The translations under genes were made by a program, and so were the position numbers. A model generated the notes under the pieces. It ran no database searches. It was not told the origin of the DNA and was given only the letters and a program-made list of their open reading frames with translations. This document shows positions 21,575 through 32,669 of a stretch of DNA of 64,000 nucleotides, in pieces (position 1 is the stretch's first letter; the number at the start of each line of letters is the position of its first letter). Source of the DNA: Phytophthora quininea (lineage: Eukaryota > Oomycota > Peronosporomycetes > Peronosporales > Peronosporaceae); the NCBI GenBank assembly GCA_011947345.1, contig JAAVTG010000568.1:558001-622000 (forward strand), in the 5' to 3' direction.

Positions 21575-23154
21575 ATGTCCAAGCGAGAGTCCAAGCACGA
21601 TGACGACTCGGGCAAAGACGACAGCGGCGACGACATTTCGGATAGCGGCAGCGAAGAGGAATCGGATTCGGGCAGTGAAGATGATCTCTCCGAGTCCGAG
21701 GAAGAAAAGGGCAAGGCTTCTGCAGCAAAGGGGCCCACTGGAGCTGCCAAGGGAGGCTCGGAGCGCACGTTGGCGAATCAACCGTTCGACGAGGCGGTCG
21801 ACTTGAGTGAATCCGAAGGCAGCATCGCATCCGAAACCCAAACTCGCCCAAGAAGCAGGGTGGCGACAGGACACTCAAGAACCAGCCATTTGATGAGGCC
21901 CTCGAGCTGTCCGAGAGTTTTCATGAGGTCGAGAGTCCTCAGAAGACAGTAATGACCGCTTTGGAGAAACCTTCCGCCTTGTCGCTGGGTGGTGGTGCCA
22001 AAGCTGCTGCGCCGTCGACAGCAATCGGCAACGAAATGAAGAACAAACCGTTCGATGAAGAAGTCGACTTGAGCGACTCGGGCGACAGTGTCGACACGAA
22101 CGGCCAGCCAAGTCCGCAACCGAAGAAGGACACTAAACCACGACAAGATACGAAAGTCGCTCAGGAGACTCCACCAGCTCGTCAACCTCCTGTTCAACAG
22201 CAAGCTGAGAGGAAGCAGCCCATTGCTGAGACCACGAAAGCTCCAGCCCCCAAACCGGCAGTTGCAGTGCCGGAAAAGCGTCCTGAACCAGCACGAAAAG
22301 CGTCGATTAGTTCCTCTGAAGAATCAGAAAGCGGAGAGGACGATGACGAAGAGGAGGAGGACGACGATGAAGCTGAAGAGTCCCAGTCCACCTCGCACGC
22401 TGCTTCGGCTGCAGCTGCCCATGCAAGTAATTCCGCTGGAATTGGTGCTGGGGCGGCTGGTGGTGGAGGCAGCTCAAATCATGCGGCGATGTTGGCGAAT
22501 GCTGGCGGATACAAAGAGAGCGACTACGCGCATCTCAAGGTCTCACACGAAATCCGTGAGCTCTTCCAATACATCGGACGCTTCAAGGCTCAAGAAATTG
22601 AGCTCGAGACTCGTCTCAAGTGCTTCATCCCCGAGTACATTCCGGCTGTAGGAGATATGGACGCGTTCCTGAAGGTACCGCGTCCTGACGGCCAGCCAGA
22701 CCAACTTGGCCTCAAAATGCTGGACGAGCCCAGCTTGAATCAATCCGACGCGACTGTCCTAGACTTGCAGCTCCGATCCACGTCCAAGAAAAAGCACGGC
22801 GACATTGTTGTACGCAGCATCGAGAACGCAGAGAAGTCGCCGCGAGAGATCGACCGCTGGATCAAATCCATCGCTGATTTGCACCGCACCAAGCCGCCAC
22901 CACAAGTGCACTACACGAAGACCATGCCCGACATCGAAAGTCTCATGCAGGTGTGGCCGGAAGAGTTCGAGGAGCTGCTGACCAAGACGGTGCTACCCAG
23001 TGCGGACTTGGACATGGGACTCGAGCAGTATGTGCGAGTCGTCTGCGCCTTGTTGGACATCCCCGTGCACAAGAACGTCTACGAGTCCCTGCATGTGCTT
23101 TTCACGCTCTTCCTCGAGTTCCGTAGCAACCAGCACTTCATGCCGATGATGTAA
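21575..23154 (+). CDS. IFT46: Intraflagellar transport protein IFT46
   Basis: This is a subunit of IFT-B, needed to build and maintain flagella, here those of zoospores. The ATG is at 21575 (MSKRESKHDDDSG). The first third is acidic and Ser-rich and contains three copies of a short motif: LANQPFDEAVDLSES, LKNQPFDEALELSES and MKNKPFDEEVDLSDS. The conserved IFT46 core starts near 22520: YAHLKVSHEIRELFQYIGRF, LKCFIPEYIPAVGDMDAFLK, TMPDIESLMQVWPEEFE and LDIPVHKNVYESLHVLFTL. A -1 frame change lies at AAA 21840-21842, between the first and second repeats. It is likely an error, since the flanking frames are both clearly coding. The stop is at 23152-23154. Confidence 0.93.
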
Positions 23155-23320
23155 TAGACAAAATGAGCCTTACACTTATGTTGGGAAGAAACATATATTG
23201 ACGGTAGTGCAGCAAGCCCACATGAAAGTAGACTGGTGATGTCCTTGTCCCCTACGGAACTCAACCGCAGTGGTCACTCACTGATTCAATTCAGGTTTGT
23301 CTTGTTCGTATTGACGCAAT

Positions 23321-24768
23321 TCATCGCGATAGACAGCGATGAATGTTGCGATTGTGGATGAAGTTGCAAGTTGCGCTGCGGCACATTGGGCACAGAATAC
23401 ACACCTGTTTGATCGCTCGCAGGGGCTCTGCGTAACAAGTTTGGTCGCAATAACTAAGCACTGATGGCTCCTCCATCAAATCCAGCGTAATGGGGCAACG
23501 CAAACTCTCTTCGCGCTGATCAAGACCCAGCTTGCGAGCCATTAACTCATACCGTTGAACTTGCGGAAGTTGGGCATCAACCCGCCGCTGGTTCTCCTGG
23601 GCAGACATTCAGAGGGTCTGCAATGTCCTGACGACTAGGAGTCTTCCAGTCGCGTATGAGTAAATAATCGCCGGAGGAACATTCAGTGGCTTCACCACGA
23701 CATGGCGTGGATAGGCTCGCTGCAGATCGGTGTATTGACTGCTAAGTGAATGCAGCCACGAGTGCACTTCCAAATACGAATTGTCTTGCAGATCTCTCTC
23801 GACCAACCGCACGAAGGAACTGCTGCTCTCGTTGACACTTCCGTCGTCCGTTACGAGTACAAGTGTCTTTCGGAGCGTCTCGCTCCGAGCTGGACAATGA
23901 ATCTTCTTGGTAAGGAGATCATGCTGCATCTGCTTCGTCACGACCCATCCATGACTCTGAAAGTCGTTGGCTAGTCGGTCGTGGGTGTCGTCGTAATAGG
24001 CCTTCATATACTCCACTTTGGACTCGTCTGGACCATGCACATGAGCTGTGAAAGCAGTGATGTCAAGCCGCACGTGCTCGGGCTGCAACGCGCCGGGTTC
24101 ATGCTGGTAGAGGTGGCTGTTTCGAATTGAAAAGATAATGTTGTCCATGTCCTAGAAGATGAATCGCTTGCGGAATGCTCGCGTGTACGAGCTCTGAATG
24201 ATCTTTTGGAGAGCTTGAGCCTTTTCCGTCACTGCTCGGTTTTCTTGTATTGCGCTGACAGATGACCTATTCAACCTCTCTCGTGGCTGTCTTGGAACTG
24301 TGCCAGCGATGGTTGAGCTGAACCCCTCAATTGTGGCTACTGGGGAGGTTGCTGGAGAGTGTACTAAGCCCTGTGACTGCTGGGAAGCACCGTCGAACGC
24401 GCCAAACATGGGCGGGTCCATGAGCGCTACTCAATGCTACTCTCCCTTGATCGAACTCAGCTGAGCATCCACTGGGGGCTTTATGGATATTCAAGTTGGC
24501 CATCAACTCGAATAACTGGAAGCACGAACGGAACTTAAATTGACGTTGCTGGACTAGATGCTGGTTGAACGCGATCGCGTCCGAAAACCGCTGAGCGCGT
24601 AAAGCCGGCTGCAAGTGGTGGTGCTGGCGCGTGGTAGATCGGGTCGGCTTCGTAGATATCGGGTCGCGACCACGCCACATAGTGTCTACTGGGGTGCAAG
24701 TGCTCTCTCGCGTCGGGAAGTTTCCTTGACAAGCCCGGCATATAAATGTTGCAGGTCTTCGCCCTCAC
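23321..24768 (-). pseudogene. NYN-like plus U-box protein, interrupted by in-frame stops
   Basis: Three blocks lie in one frame: 24421-24155, 24148-23612 and 23608-23321. They are separated by TAG (24154-24152) and TGA (23611-23609). The middle block looks like a NYN/PIN-type ribonuclease fold: a start with DNIIFSIRNSHLY, then KTLVLVTDDGSVNESSSSF and YLEVHSWLHSLSSQYTDLQ. The last block holds a U-box/RING-like E2-binding domain (LRCPITLDLMEEPSVLS, VCILCPMCRSA). Upstream text in shifted frames to 24768 (ADPIYHAPAPPLAAGF; AIAFNQHLVQQRQFKFRSCF) seems to be the N-terminus. Two stops plus frame breaks indicate a pseudogene. Stop-codon readthrough or short separate proteins are less likely. Confidence 0.6.
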
Positions 24769-24961
24769 AAAAAGTTAGTTCGGGACTGGCAATCAACATC
24801 AGGCTATTGGAGATTGAGCTCGTCCTTGATCCCCGTCGCAAGCTGAGAATTCGGCACAATGCCAGTCAGAATGCTGCCTGTTCATTTGTCTCCACCAACA
24901 GTCAGGACAACAAAATAGTCAACGTTCCAGCAATGAAGAGTGCTATTGAGCGTCTCTGTCG

Positions 24962-25296
24962 TTACTCCTTCTTGTCCGGTTTGGTCATGTCGGACAGCTC
25001 CTGCTGCTTCTCCATCATCTGAAATATATAAAGATTTAATAAAATAAAATAAACTTTTTTTCATTGCTGCCAACCTTGTCCTGCACCTCCTGCAGACACT
25101 TCCAGCCAAAGAGAATGCGCTTGGCGATGGTCTCACCGTCCGTCTCGTAGAGATTCTGCTCGATCTCCATGCGCGCGTTCTTCTGCAGCACGCTGGACCA
25201 CATCTGGCCCTGTTCGTTGCGGTGCTGGAACATACGCGTCGTGCGCAGCACCTCCTTGTACAGGCGCAGCACCTCCTTCCTCTTGTCCAGCAGCAT
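24962..25296 (-). CDS. LYR-motif (LYRM/Complex1_LYR) mitochondrial protein
   Basis: LYR proteins are small mitochondrial assembly factors that bind acyl-carrier protein and the Fe-S machinery. The ATG at 25296 gives MLLDKRKEVLRLYKEVLR, with the LYK form of the motif. It continues with MFQHRNEQGQMWSSVLQ and ETIAKRILFGWKCLQEVQDK. The intron is 25019-25074 (56 nt), with a T-rich stretch before CAG. Exon 2 adds an 18-residue polar tail (MMEKQQELSDMTKPDKKE). The total of 111 residues is usual for the family. It is divergent from the PhoD-like gene, whose ATG is 88 bp away. Confidence 0.85.
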
Positions 25297-25384
25297 TTTC
25301 AACGAATGGGTACCGTTTTACTTAAGGACTATAATTCAGACCAAATCCACTTCAACAGTCGCAGGTACTGGTAATCTACCTGTG

Positions 25385-28300
25385 ATGGGGAACGGGTCCA
25401 GCGTCGACGCACTCGCTTCCAACAGAGTGAAGGAGGAACTGGCGGACCTGCATCGCTCCCTGCAGGCCCTGAGTGTCCGCTGCCGCCCACCGCCGGTTTT
25501 GCTGCCGAGCCAAGTGGTGGTCGACAATGTCGTCGTCGATACCCAACAAGGTAAAACTGTTGAGTAGATCAACGCCAAAACTCAATCTAACACGTTTATC
25601 CAGACGTCCACGTATTGCTGGGCCCTGTCATTGGCAAAGTGGAGTTCCAGCGCGCTCGGATTCTGCTGGAAGTGAATCGAAAGGCGGTGGTGACAATGCA
25701 CGTGTCGACGCTGGACGGCGTCTCCAGCTCTATGGTGGAGATACCGCAACACAGTCTTTCAGTGCACTGCAAAGCCAACACACCGGTAGTTTTCGTACTG
25801 GAGAGGTTGGTGCCTGGTAAGAAATACACCGTTACTTTCGGAGGCATTCGCAGTCAGGATGTGCCCTCCAAACGAGGGACTTTTACCACGCAAAGTCTGG
25901 AAAATGGCAACAAGTTGAACGTGGTGGCAGTCAGTGGGGACAATTTCTACGAACTTGAGAGTGGTGAAAAGAGTATGTGGGGAATGTGAAGCAACGAGTG
26001 CAAAATGATCAAGTGCAGATGGTTCTACACTTGGGAGGGCAAGTTACAATGGAGAGGATGTTCGATCGGGCCGTGCAACTACTTCTGCTATACGCCGACG
26101 GGTTATCCAGCAGTGGAGTAGAAAAAGTTGACTGGCCGACGATGGAAGCGAGAGCAACGGAGGTGCTTCGGTCTGCGTATCGGTCGCAATGGACTCTGTC
26201 TCCTGATCTGCAGTTTGTGCTGGCAAACGCCAGCAACTTGATGATGTGGAGCGACGCCGACATTTACCCGCAGTTCTCAACGCGGCAGGAGTTCTTTATT
26301 GATCACGAACAGCCGACATTGCGGGTGCGGTCTATCAATTTTGCTATCCAGTTGTGTGTTTTGTCTGATACGTTGTGTATGGGTTGCAGATGCAAGTTAT
26401 TCGTACTGCTACGCGGTGTGCTAGACGGCTATTCCACCAGTATCAGCGTCAATTGTGGGATGATGATATGAAGCAAGTTATTGGACGTGAGGTACGTCTT
26501 GGTCGCTGCTGGTGTACCGTTGGCCAATCTCAATACCTTGTTGTTTATCCCGCAGACTGAGCTGATTGCGGTCGCTGAGAAGGCACTAGCAGCAACCGGC
26601 GAGATTTTCACATTGTCCATGCAAATTCCAAAGACGGCCGAAGATCTGGAGCTGCAAAAGAAGAGACACGATATTGAAGGTGCACGGCGTGTAGATAAAC
26701 TGCTTCGTGCGCAAGAAGCCGAGAAAGCAAGGCTGGAGAAGCAGCTCGTGAGTTTCAACCAGCTCCTGGCCCCGCAGCGCGGTGAGGAACTTATTCTTGA
26801 GGTCGGACGCGTCACTATTTTGTTTTTGGACCTTCGCAGCAGTCGATTAGAGCTGGGAGGCTCACAAGCGCGTGACAACGAGCTTCTTAGCAATATGCAG
26901 TGGAAATTCATCGAGGAGACACTTGAACGCCCAGATATTCAGATCCTTTTAGTTTGCTCGGAAGCGCCGTTGGTTGAGGGCTCGACTGAAGCTGGCAACA
27001 CCGAGACAACAACTACAACGACGAAAGTAGCCGAGACACCATGGACTATGTATGGGGCATCACAGGCTCGACTTTTATCGCAACTATTCGACTGGAAATT
27101 GCGCCAACCCAACCGCCAATTTGTTGTGCTGTCGGGTGCCAGCAACGCTCGCTATTTTTCACGTACGTGTATCAAAGACACAAAACTACGAACGGAGGCA
27201 GAAGAATACATTATCGGTGCTATTTCAGCAAAGGGGCATTTCCTCACGAAGCCAACACGCAGTGGCGTTCTTCACGATCGGTTTGAATTTGATCGCAAAG
27301 AGGATATTAACGGTGAAAACTGTTTTATCACATTACAACTTGAGAGCGCCCAAAGCAACACGATCCAAGTTTGTCGAGTAGGAAAAGATCAAAGCGATAA
27401 CCCAGTGCACGTTCTGCTGGGGCCAGTTGTGGGTTGGGTGGACGAACGTTGTGCTGTGATCCTGTTAGAAGTTGACCGCGATGCGGAAATACCGTGCATG
27501 ATTGAGAACCCGTTTACTCGAGAGAAGCGACGGCTTTTCCAGCGGTTTTACGCCAACCAGGCAAATTCATTTTTCGTGACGCATTTGAGATCTGGCCACT
27601 ATTACCAGGTATCGTTTGAAAGAATACATCAACCAGACCAATTTCAAGCTAGCTTCACAACTGCCGCAGTATCTGGTTCGCGATTTGACGTCGTGGCAAT
27701 GTGCAACGAGAGCAAACCACTTTTGTTCCGGGCTCATTGGGTGAAAATATAAATGAACCTTCGTTGTGGCACGCGATTGCCGAGCAAACGGTGAAGGCTC
27801 CTTTCGTTGGACTCAACCTCACGATCCATTTGGGTGGTCAATTTTTCCCGGAGTCCAATGGCCACGTTCACGAGGCATTGCTATGTGCAGGTACTTCAGT
27901 ATCTTCCAATGATAAGTGGGAAGAAGATCCCCTTGTGACCGCTGCCATTGTCAGTAAATTCCGCGAGATGTATCGATCAAATTGGAACTTGCCTGGGATT
28001 CAAGAAAGTCTCGCACACGGTGCTCATTTGATGTTAACAAACGAAAACGATCACCTTTTAGAGAATAATCAGGATGGAGAAGACCAGCAAAATGTGAGCG
28101 TTCGAGAGCTCCTTGCGAAGTTTCATGTGGGGTATCAAAATCTGCTTCTCCCTCCTTCTAAGCGGTTGCGCAAGGGAGAAGCACGAGGACAAAAGCCGTT
28201 ATGTCACTGTTTTGGCGCGTTTGGGTTGTTTATTTTGCCAGTTGAGGACGTTGAAGGCTCTGTCGTTCACGAATCGACATGGCTAGCACTTCAAAAGTTT

Positions 28301-29480
28301 CTGGCAACACCAACGTTGTCGAGACTCCTACTCATATCCACCGAAATACTCATCGACGAGGCGCTAGAAGACATCAGAGAAAAGGCAAAATTTAATGCCT
28401 CCTACCGCCGCAAATTTGGCTTTTACCACCAAGATATGGCTCAGCTGCTGAGCATCCTTTTCAGGTGGCAACAAACAGAGTCTGAAGAAATTTCGCTTCA
28501 GGGAAGAAAGCAAGTTGTTCTTCTCAGTGGTAGTGGCTCTCGAAGTTTGAGCACTGTCATCCGTGAAGTATTTCCCTGTCCGGTCACTGAAAATTCGATA
28601 TCGATATTCCAGTGTGGTGTTGGTCCATTACGAGTATCGGAGTTGCCACCTTTCTACCCAAGTACTATCCTTGAGCAAGGTTCGTTGTTTGGGAAGTATA
28701 CGTATCAGCATTCCTTTCTGCAACTTGTACTCTCAACACCCGACGAAGAGTTATCATTGACTGCTCCCGATGACACGAAAAGACCGGCAAAAAGGGATCA
28801 CTCCCAACTACTAATCAGTTAGTCCACCTCCGCCTTGAAAACGATGATGATAACAAAGAAACAACTGAGAGTGCCTTGGGTTCGGTAGACGTCTGTGGGA
28901 AATGCAATTTTGTCTCTTACGACATGGTTGAGATTGACTCGCCTCTGAATGGTCGAGTGTCTTGCTGCCGTGTTGGCTCGACTTGGCAACTTGCTACAGT
29001 TTTGCCGGCGTGGCTACATGAGGTACGATTAACGGTTTGCTTGATTCGACGAGCAAACTTACTGATGCAGCTTGTGTGTTGACCCAGATATTAGCTCAGC
29101 CGACGACAGAAGATGAAGAAGAAAAGATGAAGGAACTCACGACCCGCCTTCAGGATAAGAAAAGTGGTATTGAAGTTGTATTCAAGCAGAGTCCTTTATT
29201 CGCCAACGACTTGGTCGACGTGGCAGATGTGAGGCAATGTGCAGCAGCGCTGACCGAGTCAATCCTAATGCTGCACCAGCTGGGTGGAAGCGCGTTTTGC
29301 GATGATTTTCTGCAAGCGCCATTGGAGTTTATTATCACATTTACGATCCAGCAACTCCAGAAAGCTGATCGATTCCCTAACGTTGGGACAGCGAACTTTG
29401 AACAGTTTGCACACGTTTGCCAACAAAGTCTCGTGAACGCTTGGCTGTTCAGTGACCGACTTGACAAATTTTGGAGCTAG
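25385..29480 (+). CDS. Tandem PhoD-like phosphatase-fold protein lacking metal-site motifs
   Basis: Exon 1 is 25385-25550, starting MGNGSSVD (possible N-myristoylation). The intron is 25551-25603. The protein holds two PhoD-like halves, each opening with a beta-rich segment: HVLLGPVIGKVEFQRARILL near 25610 and HVLLGPVVGWVDERCAVILL near 27410. Each then has an HLGGQ motif (MVLHLGGQV, LTIHLGGQFF). PhoD enzymes have HLGDQ there and WDDHD later; here the latter reads MMWSDADIYP in half 1 and is unrecognisable in half 2. More introns are likely near 26329-26389 and 26490-26555. The -1 changes at 25979-25982 (GGGG), near 27715 and near 28790 may be errors. The C-terminal 130 residues (29040-29480) are not recognised. 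Confidence 0.65.
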
Positions 29481-29500
29481 TATTGTACTATTGGGATAAT

Positions 29501-31476
29501 TTAGCGCAAGGCAACGACTACCGTTGCGAGGAAGCCTAAAAGCAAGCTCAATGTCCGAGCCACTGCAGAATAAATAGTGTTTGCCGCACTCGAAGAGCGC
29601 AACTTCACGGTCGCGGTGCCTGTTCCTGAGTTTGACGAGGTTCCACCAGTTTTGAGGGTTCCGTGAAGTTGTAGACCTGCACCGAATCGCAAATAACGAA
29701 CGGGTCAGGGCAAGTTAGGTATCCCGAGAAGCCAGGCACAGTTAGGCGTTCGCCTTTGACTGTGCAATTGACCTTCACGGCATCATTGGTTTTGCTGCGC
29801 GGAATCGTCATTTCGACGATGCTGACGTTTGCGTCCTTGCTAACACAGCGCATTGCGTAGCAGCCAGTTTGGCGACGTGCGTTGACAATCCAATTCGACG
29901 AATCTGCGCTGCGCAAGGTTGTACTGGTGCACCGGCATGTTGGGCAATAGGACTCGCCTAGAACGTTGATGGTTGTCTTTCCGGGGTATGCAAGATTTCT
30001 CGGGTTGCTGCAGTCTCCATTCGAATAGCCGGTATTGATCGGACAATAGTCGGCAAAGTCATCGCCTCCTTTCGTAGGAGCGGACAAGAAGTACTGGTAG
30101 TCGCTGGGAATCGTCTTTCCTGTACCAATGGTACAAATGGAACGTGATATGGCGTCCACCGAGCAGCTTTCCGCTGTATTGCTTGTGCAGTAGTGATCAC
30201 TTGCCACTGGCACCGTAGTCTCAGGGTTGATACATTTCTCGTTGGCAAAAGCACACCCACGCTTCTCTCCAAAGTGCAGACGCTGAGCAGCCGACGTATT
30301 AGCGCGGTACCATCCCGAGTCCTCGAAAAACGCAAGCGTTAACGCACTGAAAATGTTGCGGAAGCTATCAACGGGGCTCATGTACTCGGGCTCGAAGATT
30401 CTCTCTTCCCAATGCGAGCCGATGCACCCCGAGTTGTCTTGCTGTTCAAGTTCAGCCCCTGCCAGCGACGGGCAGTTGAAGTGAGACTGCGCGAATGCAG
30501 CGACGTTCGGCGTCACCATCTTGGACACGGCGTGGCCTCGTTCCTTTGAGTGCTTGATGGTATTATTGCTGGGCTCGACGTAGTACTCGATGGCCTGGCC
30601 ATTTGGGCACGTTCCACTGGTGTAAGTAGGCGGCTTTCCGAAAGCGTCTCTTGGTGTGCGCGGAGTTCCGTCGGGGTAGCGCATTAGCGGGAAGAACTGC
30701 GCCGAAAACCCAAGAGCGTGCGTCATTTCGTGCATTGCCGTCGAAACCTGCGACTCGTAGTCTTCAGCCGCCGTACTAATCTGTGACGGACAGAAGTTTG
30801 CCATTCCAAATGTGGGTCGATCGTACTGATCCTTTTGACAAGACGAAGCGTACGCGAGTGTGCGGGTGCTGCAGTAATCGGTCGTTGCTGCTCGAACATA
30901 CAGCAGGAAGTCGGTATTGTCGATACCATTGGCGGTAGTATAAGCGCAGTTTCCAGAAGCACAGACAGCTTTGGGACACGTGGAGCAAGAGCGTGTTGCC
31001 CCAAAGTGCTCGTCGGGGATAACCATTTCGAGGCACATTTCGTTCGGCACGAAAGTCTTACAGACTCGAGGCGTCGTCAGCCACTGTGTTCTGCAGGTGT
31101 GTTGGGCAGCGAGTTTGCCTTGGACGGGAACCACCTGCAGTGCGTTTCTGAATCGCCGGATCGCTTCCGGGATGACCCGAAAGATGATCGCTCGCTTCTC
31201 GGCTGGGAGTGGGTCGAGGGTGGCATTGTCGTAGTACGGAGTGATTCGGATCGGTTGATACGCGTCGGCCGTCGACGATTCGTACGTCTGGAAGTTTGTT
31301 ACGTCGTCTCCCTCGAGCTGTCGCTTCCGGTTGCGAACCTGGAACGGATGATCGTCGTACGACTGATGGCTATCAACAAGTTTGTGGTCGAGAGAATCAT
31401 GAATGCACCCTTGAATCGGATTGATGAACCCCATCACCACAGCAGCACCGCCGACTACGAGAGAAATCCCCTTCAT
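29501..31476 (-). CDS. Leishmanolysin-like (GP63, M8) zinc metalloprotease, secreted or GPI-anchored
   Basis: The ATG at 31476 begins a signal peptide (MKGISLVVGGAAVVMGF). The active site is AMHEMTHALGFSAQFFP (HExxH), and many Cys are paired through the chain. Other family text: FVPNEMCLEMVIPDEHFG, GSHWEERIFEPEYMSPV (expected third zinc His and Met-turn region) and LTLAFFEDSGWYRAN. A -1 frame change lies at TTTT 29650-29653 (AAAA on the coding strand). Beyond it the frame reads a Ser/Thr/Gly linker and a hydrophobic end (LSLLLGFLATVVVALR), the layout of a GPI-anchor signal, stopping at 29501. Without the shift the protein ends at 29605 with no such tail. It may act on host or cell-surface proteins. 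Confidence 0.9.
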
Positions 31477-31780
31477 CGCACACTCAAGTCGTGTGCTGAC
31501 GCCTCGTACCCCGTCGAGCGGAAATTGCAACCTGACAAGCTTAGCAACTGGAAACATATCTGTCGGACACTTGATGCGGAGTACTAGTACTTCAACACTA
31601 TTTTCAGCGGACTCAGAACTTGGAGGACGGTGTCATCGTGAGCCTAAACTTGACTGCTGCATTTAGCGGCAACAATATAGCCCTTGCGGATCATCTGAAG
31701 CAGCAAGCGACTTGAAGTTGATCTTACCATCAACATTCAGAAGCGTAATCGAGCCTGCATAGCAATCTTAAAAGTCTGAG
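31477..31780. other. Short intergenic stretch
   Basis: About 300 bp upstream of the metalloprotease gene. No gene is recognised, and it ends where the invertase fragment begins. Confidence 0.4.
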
Positions 31781-32038
31781 CTCTCTGTCTGCGCGCATCT
31801 ACCCGTGCGGCAGCAAGACTGGATCGGAGGGCATTGCGCTGACGTCGACCGGTTCGGCCACGTTCGAGAACGTCCAGATGTGGACGCAGCCGAAGCACGC
31901 TTGGGCGGACAAGTGTGTGGTGCCTGCGTTCTAGATGAGAGGAGTTGATAGCGATTCGAGATCAGTCCATAAGTTTTGCTTCTCAGTGCTTCCTTCTCAA
32001 AAGCCTGTGTTCTTCTCTCCAGGTTGTAGTGTCGGCGG
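31781..32038 (+). repeat. 3' fragment of the GH32 invertase with its downstream flank
   Basis: Positions 31781-31934 encode the last 50 or so residues of the invertases in this window (LSARIYPCGSKTGSEGIALT ... QPKHAWADKCVVPAF) and end in TAG. The following 100 bp match the 3' flank of invertase copies A (33700-33812, reversed) and D. Nothing upstream of 31781 matches the gene. This is a truncated fifth copy that marks an edge of the duplicated segment. Confidence 0.85.
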
Positions 32039-32154
32039 CAATTGCGACTCGCAATTGGTTTGTCAAAGTGTCGTGGTCAGCGTAGCCATCTCGAAGCTTC
32101 AAATTTCCCGCCATTTTCAACTTCCCTTGGTGATCAACGGCTTCCTCTCACGGG

Positions 32155-32514
32155 ATGTCGCTGATAACGGTGCTTCTAGCAGTCGCGCTCGCACTTGCGA
32201 CGCAGCGCAAGCGCAGAGGAAGACCTCTGGGGCCCATTTGGACCGAGTTCACCATCGTCAAAGGTGAAAAGTGCTTTCACTGCGACCGCTTACTGGAAGA
32301 CGTTCAGCCGTCTCGAGCTTTAGAAAGTCATGTCAGGACATGGAAAAAGTTACCGGAATTCTTTCACAAGCAGTACAAGACTGCTGATAAGGCCAAGCGT
32401 CGAGCGAGTATGACATCAACTGAAGCAAGCAGCGATGTTGGCCTGTTCTGCGCTTCCCAGGTCACTGCATTCATTATCGCAAGCCTTGCCCTCGTTACTT
32501 GCTACTGGAGGTGA
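32155..32514 (+). mobile_element. BED-type zinc finger, hAT transposase relic
   Basis: A short frame carries RGRPLGPIWTEFTIVKGEKC, then FHCDRLLEDVQPSRALESHV and KKLPEFFHKQY. The start, the CxxC pair and the following His fit a BED finger as found at the N-terminus of Phytophthora hAT transposases. The final zinc ligand after the His seems lost (HVRTWKKLP). No catalytic core follows, and PX-unit sequence begins within about 50 bp. The first 15 codons are hydrophobic and may not belong to it. Confidence 0.6.
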
Positions 32515-32669
32515 TTGTGCTCAATGGAAATCGGCAAATTACCATTGGGTTTCTTACAGGTTTGTACATCATGTGCTATCTATCGGCATGGAGCTCTATG
32601 CGGGTTGCTGTCGTGTTCCTTTGTGGTGTCTCGACTACCAAACGGGAGGCACCCTCTCGAAGTGGCCCT

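Noticed and set aside
20791..21768. 325-codon frame antisense to FCF2 and IFT46
   Set aside because: Spans two real genes on the opposite strand and shows only Ser/Arg/Leu-rich shadow composition.
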